DNA of 64,000 bases from Uranotaenia lowii (Eukaryota > Arthropoda > Insecta > Diptera > Culicidae): positions 232,949,102 through 233,013,101 of the forward strand of contig NC_073693.1 of NCBI RefSeq assembly GCF_029784155.1, read 5' to 3'. Positions within the stretch are counted from its first letter, which is position 1. Each line of letters begins with the position of its first letter. Made by a program: the position numbers and the translations under genes. Of the stretch, positions 59,829-64,000 are shown one piece after another. Below the pieces are notes generated by a model. It did no database searches. It was given only the letters and a program-made list of their open reading frames with translations, and was not told where the DNA came from.

Positions 59829-60256
59829 TCATTCATTTTTAAATTTTCTCAACCGTTTGAAAGGACGGGTATTGTTTGTTTCTTCCGGCACATGCATCGC
59901 TGCCTCCGGTCCAGGAGTATCGGGAAATCCTCGGAAAGGGCCATCGTCATTATCTTCTGAAACCACTCTAGATCTCTTCCAACTTCTTCCGAACGAGGTC
60001 ATTATGTTTCGTTTAATCATCTTTGCTGGTAGAAGCTTCAATTGGGATCTGTGGGCGCTCACTATGATCCCTCCAACGGCGACTCTAGAACTCCAAACCT
60101 TTTTCCTGAACAAGTCGTTTTCAAAATGGCGACCCTTCAACACCTCGTGGAGCTTGGGATTATCGCTCACTCAATACAGGCCTATCCAAACCAACCTGGC
60201 CGATTCCTCTATCATCGGTGCTAATTTGAGCGTTCTCAATCACTTCTGTCATCTTT
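59829..60256 (-). CDS. Coding-like frame, unknown, possibly frameshifted
   Basis: The minus frame 60170-59829 has 113 codons: HEVLKGRHFENDLFRKKVW, then SRVAVGGIIVSAHRSQLK, a basic stretch SFGRSWKRSR, an acidic SEDNDDGPFRGF, and a basic end RPFKRLRKFKNE. Just upstream another minus frame starts with ATG at 60256 (MTEVIENAQISTDDRGIGQV...) and meets the first near 60165, one base out of phase. Joined they would be about 140 residues. This alternation of charged blocks is coding-like and may be nuclear. The family is not recognised. A transposon or virus-derived fragment is possible. Confidence 0.4.
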
Positions 60257-60318
60257 GAGTGGTACCTCAGACTTCCCAAGTTGACCTTGTTGATACTTAT
60301 AGAGAATTTGTTTTCAAG

Positions 60319-60405
60319 TGGTGGTGCACCGGGGCACTACCGGTAGTGCACTTTTTGCTGTTTTCATGCTCGTTTTCATGAAGAGTAGTGCACTGGTAGT
60401 GCACC
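60319..60405. repeat. Cluster of GTGCAC/TAGTGCAC words
   Basis: GGTGCACC, GGTAGTGCAC, AGTAGTGCAC and GGTAGTGCACC occur within 90 bp upstream of the open frame at 60.5 kb. Each contains the palindrome GTGCAC. It could be a small protein-binding cluster; no factor is implied. Confidence 0.4.
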
Positions 60406-60486
60406 ATAAAGTGGACGGTGGAACACTCTGAAAATATTCGGTGTTGCTTGCGCTCTCACCAATACTATCATGAATTTTAACAGCAC

Positions 60487-60893
60487 GTGCTTCCCGATGT
60501 AAACAAATATCAGCTGGTTGGTTTATTTCTATACCGCAAAATTGCGTTCGAACTGTTTTTTTTCTCTTTATTATCCCGAAGAACGGAAACTTGTTCCGGA
60601 TTCAATACCAGTGCCGTTTCCAACAGAGGCGGAGAATTTCACCTGGATGGCACGTTCCAAAGCAAACAACGCTCCCAAGAAGAAATGTGCCCAGAAGGTT
60701 TGCTGCAATCGGTTCCAGGCGATGCCGAAAAAGAGCAGCAAATCCGAGTGCAAAAAGGCCAACCCAAAGATCTGGTGGAATCGCCCAAACCGAAAAGTTT
60801 TCTTGTTCGGAGGGTCCTATAAGTTGGTCTCCACAGCAAGAAGCGTTCAGCTGCATCGAAGCTACTCTGCTTCGAGCTGTGCCTTAGGGTGAC
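60487..60893 (+). CDS. Open frames in GC-richer DNA, unknown
   Basis: Three overlapping plus frames of 98-124 codons cover this stretch. The one ending at 60892 contains ARSKANNAPKKKCAQKVCC and PKKSSKSECKKANPK, a lysine/cysteine-rich basic protein. The one at 60487-60822 gives GGEFHLDGTFQSKQRSQEE. Which is real, if any, cannot be told. It follows the GTGCAC cluster. No family recognised. Confidence 0.22.
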
Positions 60894-61863
60894 GATGCTC
60901 AGTTGCGCCAAGTCCCGGATTCCCACCCGTTGCCCTTCAAAAACGGTAGTTCGAGACTACACCCGCATTGGGAGCTTGAATTTCGTTCGTTTCGGTCTGT
61001 TAGCAAAATTTTCTCCCCCGACTTCCACGATCGGAGTTCGCTAATTTGACTTCCAAGAATTTTTCTTTTGTCATCTGAAAACGGAAATAGGTACTCGAGG
61101 TATTTGCGAGGAATAAACGTTCAAAATACCGGAACCTTCAAGCTGGGGTAACTGCAGTCTAGCAGCAGTAAACATAGACCACCCAGAATCAGCCGCTATT
61201 GCAGTTATCATCAGAGCCACAGGCGAATCTACCAAGCAAAATAAATCTGAAATCTTCACAATTCAACATAATAAATTCATGCTAAAATTTTCATATTATT
61301 TAAAGATAGTGATCAACTAAAGTAAATTTCATTTCAATTTTCGAAGTCAAACGAAAACAAATACCAGCTGTAATGGATTTTTGGCAGCTTGATGTTTTCT
61401 GTTGACACTGCCGATTTCACGTACACCAACAAAGGTGGGTGCAAAACTCGATTCATGCTCGTTTTCAGCCTGGATGGTGCAACACTTTCGGGTGGTGAAA
61501 ACAAATACGGTATTAGTCAATTCACACGCAGCGCCGTCACCAGTTGCCGTTCCTTTTCGGTATCGCTCTAGGGAATGAACACTCTGCCCTCCACTGTTTC
61601 AGGCTAAATCACTCTCTAGCGGTTACCGGATGTATTGAACCACGGAGTGTTTAAATTCTTTTAACAAAAGGCTTCCAAGATGGCGAATACGCCAAAGAAT
61701 TGCAGCCTCGTTTAACAATTGATGTTTGCACACAATTTGCCACTTTTCCCGCACTATACAAATAGCATGCTTACTGCTAAAACCTTTAAAACGCTTATAC
61801 AATCTCTAAACCTCCAACCAACTCCAAACTTCACACTTCGGTACACCAAATTCTCGCTCGTCA
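60894..61863. other. Non-coding or unrecognised
   Basis: No supported gene. A 60-codon plus frame at 61389-61571 (FTYTNKGGCKTRFMLVFSLD) has no recognisable domain. Confidence 0.4.
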
Positions 61864-62047
61864 CCACTGAAAAGAAACACGTTTAGTGTGCTTTGTGTCC
61901 TCAACTCGAATGGCCCAAAATAATCGTTCGAAGACGTTTTATTGCTCGAATTCAAAATTTTGACAATTCAATAATAAAATATCGATCTCATCGATGAGCG
62001 ATGAAGTGAGAAAGCTTAACATCTGATTTAGAGTTATAAGTTATAAC
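61864..62047. repeat. Dispersed repeat (copy B), empty of the transposon
   Basis: Uninterrupted paralogue of the repeat at 58521-59675, giving the pre-insertion state GACAATTCAATAATAAAATA. It begins CCACTGAAAAGAAACACG and is followed by a GATCCTGA tract (62048-62190). Confidence 0.85.
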
Positions 62048-62649
62048 ACCCACAACCCGGATTCTGATCCTGATTTTAAATTCTCAAGATCCTGGGTCCT
62101 GATAATGGAGTTTAAATCCGGATCCAGGGTCCTGATCCTAGATCTTGAAACCTGATTCCGGATTCTGTTCCCATATTTTGATTCTTGTTTCTGCTCCATG
62201 AAAAAAAGCGTTGCTATCAAGCACTCTCACCCACTGTTTTCCATTACGCTCTTGTTTTCTCCACAATGGTTGCTATAAAGAGAACCCCAACATCAACTCT
62301 TCGGCTATGCGAACGAGAGAGCGTCGAAATGACAACAATCATCGGTTACTGATGATGATGATAATGATGATGACCTTCTATCCGCGGTTTCCAACGAAAC
62401 CATCCGCGATGATTTGCACCGAAACGAACGATGATGGTTCGGTGCGTCTGCACTTACGGTTTTCTATATGTTGTGTTTATCATCGGTGCGTGCGAACTCG
62501 AATGTTGCGAGGGTTTGTCATCGACGACCAGGCATTACAGGTCGTATGTTGTGAATGAGCATGTGGAAAGTAATATGAAAAAAAAAACAACGGATGGCAG
62601 CTGATAGATTCAGTTTTATTCAATCGAAATAATTATGTATCCTATATAG
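62048..62649. other. GATCCTGA tract, then non-coding
   Basis: The low-complexity tract of 62048-62190 is like 58290-58520. A 115-codon plus frame at 62211-62558 with a GATGATGAT-repeat (MMMIMMM) is probably chance. Confidence 0.4.
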
Positions 62650-63507
62650 GTTTTGAATCGCAATAACTTTTTGTTTCAAGTCCAATAGTGAAAAATTTGT
62701 GTAATTTAGACTTTCAGAAAATTATGCATAAAAAAAATCGACTACTGATGAAAAAAGTTATTAATGAAAAACCAGTATTATTTATTCTTCCCGAGAAAAA
62801 TACCTTAAAATCCTATTTGCGTTTGAGACTCAAGCAACCCTTTCCCATTGTCAAATTTTTCAGAAATTTGGCATATGATCTTCTGAAAAGCTAATAACGA
62901 ATTTTGACTTGGAGCGAGTGAGATTTACCATGTTTGATTCTTCCTATACTATGATAAGTACACCCCGGTTCGTTAAATTATTGAAAAAAAAAAAGAAAAA
63001 TAACTGTTATGGTAAAGTAGCCATAACTTCTTCAATTTTGAGTAGATTTTGATAAATAACCACTTGAAATCTTTGTTTTTAATTGTCATTTAAGTTTAAA
63101 ATAATATTGGTTTTTTTTAAATGTTACCTTCGAGTCAAAAACTTTCGCAGAAACATGATTTTCTCAATAAAAATGCATTTTTTATAGTTTTTTATATCAT
63201 AAAGTCACAAATATTAACAATACTGTTCATCATTAGTAAAAATGAAGTTCAAATGATCGATAGCAAATTTATTACTCTTTAATACGCAAAAAAGGGATTT
63301 CAAATTTATATTATGCATTCCGAGATATTTCAGTCTGAGTACAAGTCCTTTTTTTATTTTTCCGAAATTTCACATTTGGAACATCACTCTAAAATTATTC
63401 ATTGAGATTTTTTTGAATTTCATTTTCGGATTCAGCGCCTCAGTTTTCTTTAAAAATCTAGGTCAGCCAATAAAGTTCACTTTTTTTTTTAATTTTGTAA
63501 ACTAATG
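62650..63507 (+). mobile_element. Single arm of the palindrome family
   Basis: This stretch parallels about 35587-36459, the right arm of the second palindrome: TTTGAAtcGCAatAACTTTTT, TGAAAAACCAGTATT, GACTTGGAgCGAGTGAGATT, TTCTTCCTATACTATGATAA, GTAGCCATAACTTCTTCAAT and TTTTCGGATTCAGCGCC, ending TGTAAACTAaTG at 63507. No inverted partner is present in the window, so it is either a half element or the progenitor form. Confidence 0.8.
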
Positions 63508-63527
63508 TTTCAGAACCGACATGTCGC

Positions 63528-63749
63528 ATGACTTTTCAAATCACAAATCGTCGTTTATCAAAATATTTAATCACTCCACCGAGTCCAGAGAGGGCAAGGA
63601 AGCATTTAAATGACAAAAAATCTTTATACGCAGTTCTAACGGTTAAGGAGCGATTTGAAGAATTGGAAAATAAAAGACAAGAGAATAAATGTCAAGAGTT
63701 GATGAAAATTGAAAATAAATTTGAGGACATGAAGAAAAATAAAAATTAG
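63528..63749 (+). CDS. Short charged coiled-coil-like frame, unknown
   Basis: 73 codons from ATG 63528, reading ITPPSPERARKHLNDKKSLY then a Glu/Lys/Asn heptad-like tail (KERFEELENKRQENKCQELM). An acceptor-like GTTTCAG lies at 63507-63513. The reading continues in shifted frames to about 63850 with KE-rich sequence, suggesting a decayed or still-spliced coding end. No family recognised. Confidence 0.3.
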   Translation: MTFQITNRRLSKYLITPPSPERARKHLNDKKSLYAVLTVKERFEELENKRQENKCQELMKIENKFEDMKKNKN

Positions 63750-64000
63750 AACAAATGAAATTAAAAAAAAAAAACAAGTAGAAAGAAGGTTTATCCCTAA
63801 AAAAAGAAAACAATGAAAAGAAATAGAAATGCGAAAGCTCATGGAAAGAGTAGATGCAAACATTGTACCCAGAAAACGCGCACAAAGTAAAAATCGTTTC
63901 ATATGAGATGTTTTTATAGTTAAAAATGAAATATTTGATTCCTTTTATATATTTTTTTTTCAAATTTTTGTAATGAATTTAGACATAGAATAAACTTCCA
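63750..64000. other. AT-rich end of window
   Basis: A-rich sequence after the charged frame; nothing recognised. Confidence 0.4.

Noticed and set aside
62211..62558. 115-codon plus frame with MMMIMMM
   Set aside because: GATGAT simple repeat and no domain; chance is more likely.

Overview
This window looks like non-coding, transposon-rich DNA from a dipteran insect, most likely a mosquito. It is AT-rich, contains two 500-N scaffold gaps and has no clear multi-exon host gene. Its repeats are of insect type: Ty3/gypsy and Ty1/copia LTR elements, two 5'-truncated R1/LOA-type LINE copies, a tRNA-derived SINE, an ITmD37E-like mariner relative, several TA-flanked foldback elements and MITEs, and long simple-sequence arrays. 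The organism is inferred from these families only.

Left part (1-17.2 kb). A TA-flanked MITE (456-1367) is followed by a possible short host exon near 1.6 kb and a 571-bp LINE 3' fragment with a target-site duplication (3180-3750). Then comes the main structure: LTR-internal-LTR-internal-LTR of one long-LTR gypsy-type element (3907-17149). It has three 1,979-bp LTRs and two 3,653-bp internal regions at an exact 5,632-bp period, with one 4-bp target-site duplication (GCAT) around the whole array. Each internal region keeps a tRNA-Lys primer binding site, the zinc-knuckle end of gag, a candidate -1 frameshift heptamer and an aspartic protease. It lacks the gag capsid region, reverse transcriptase, RNase H and integrase. 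The rest of the internal region carries open frames with splice-like signals on the opposite strand.

Middle part (17.2-39.8 kb). A 1.2-kb TA-flanked foldback element (18661-19855) is followed by a 1.8-kb almost perfectly symmetrical palindrome (21076-22888), a hAT-like MITE, and a mariner relic interrupted by a 3.8-kb 5'-truncated R1-clade LINE with a 10-bp target-site duplication (24158-27932). Then come a SINE with an 11-bp duplication, a decayed copia element, and a second 1.8-kb palindrome (34647-36459). The second palindrome shares its centre and inner arm with the first. A single arm of the same family lies at 62650-63507.

Right part (39.8-64 kb). This has a 2.3-kb 9-bp minisatellite, (ATTAC)n and (CA)n arrays, another TA-flanked MITE, an ITmD37E-like transposon ending in the CA array, and a 967-bp terminal-inverted-repeat element whose empty site is preserved in a paralogous repeat 3 kb away. 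A few short open frames of unknown function (59.8-60.9 kb, 53.2 kb, 63.5 kb) are the only other coding candidates.

The features do not form an operon or pathway. The window is a record of successive insertions, LTR-LTR recombination and formation of inverted repeats.
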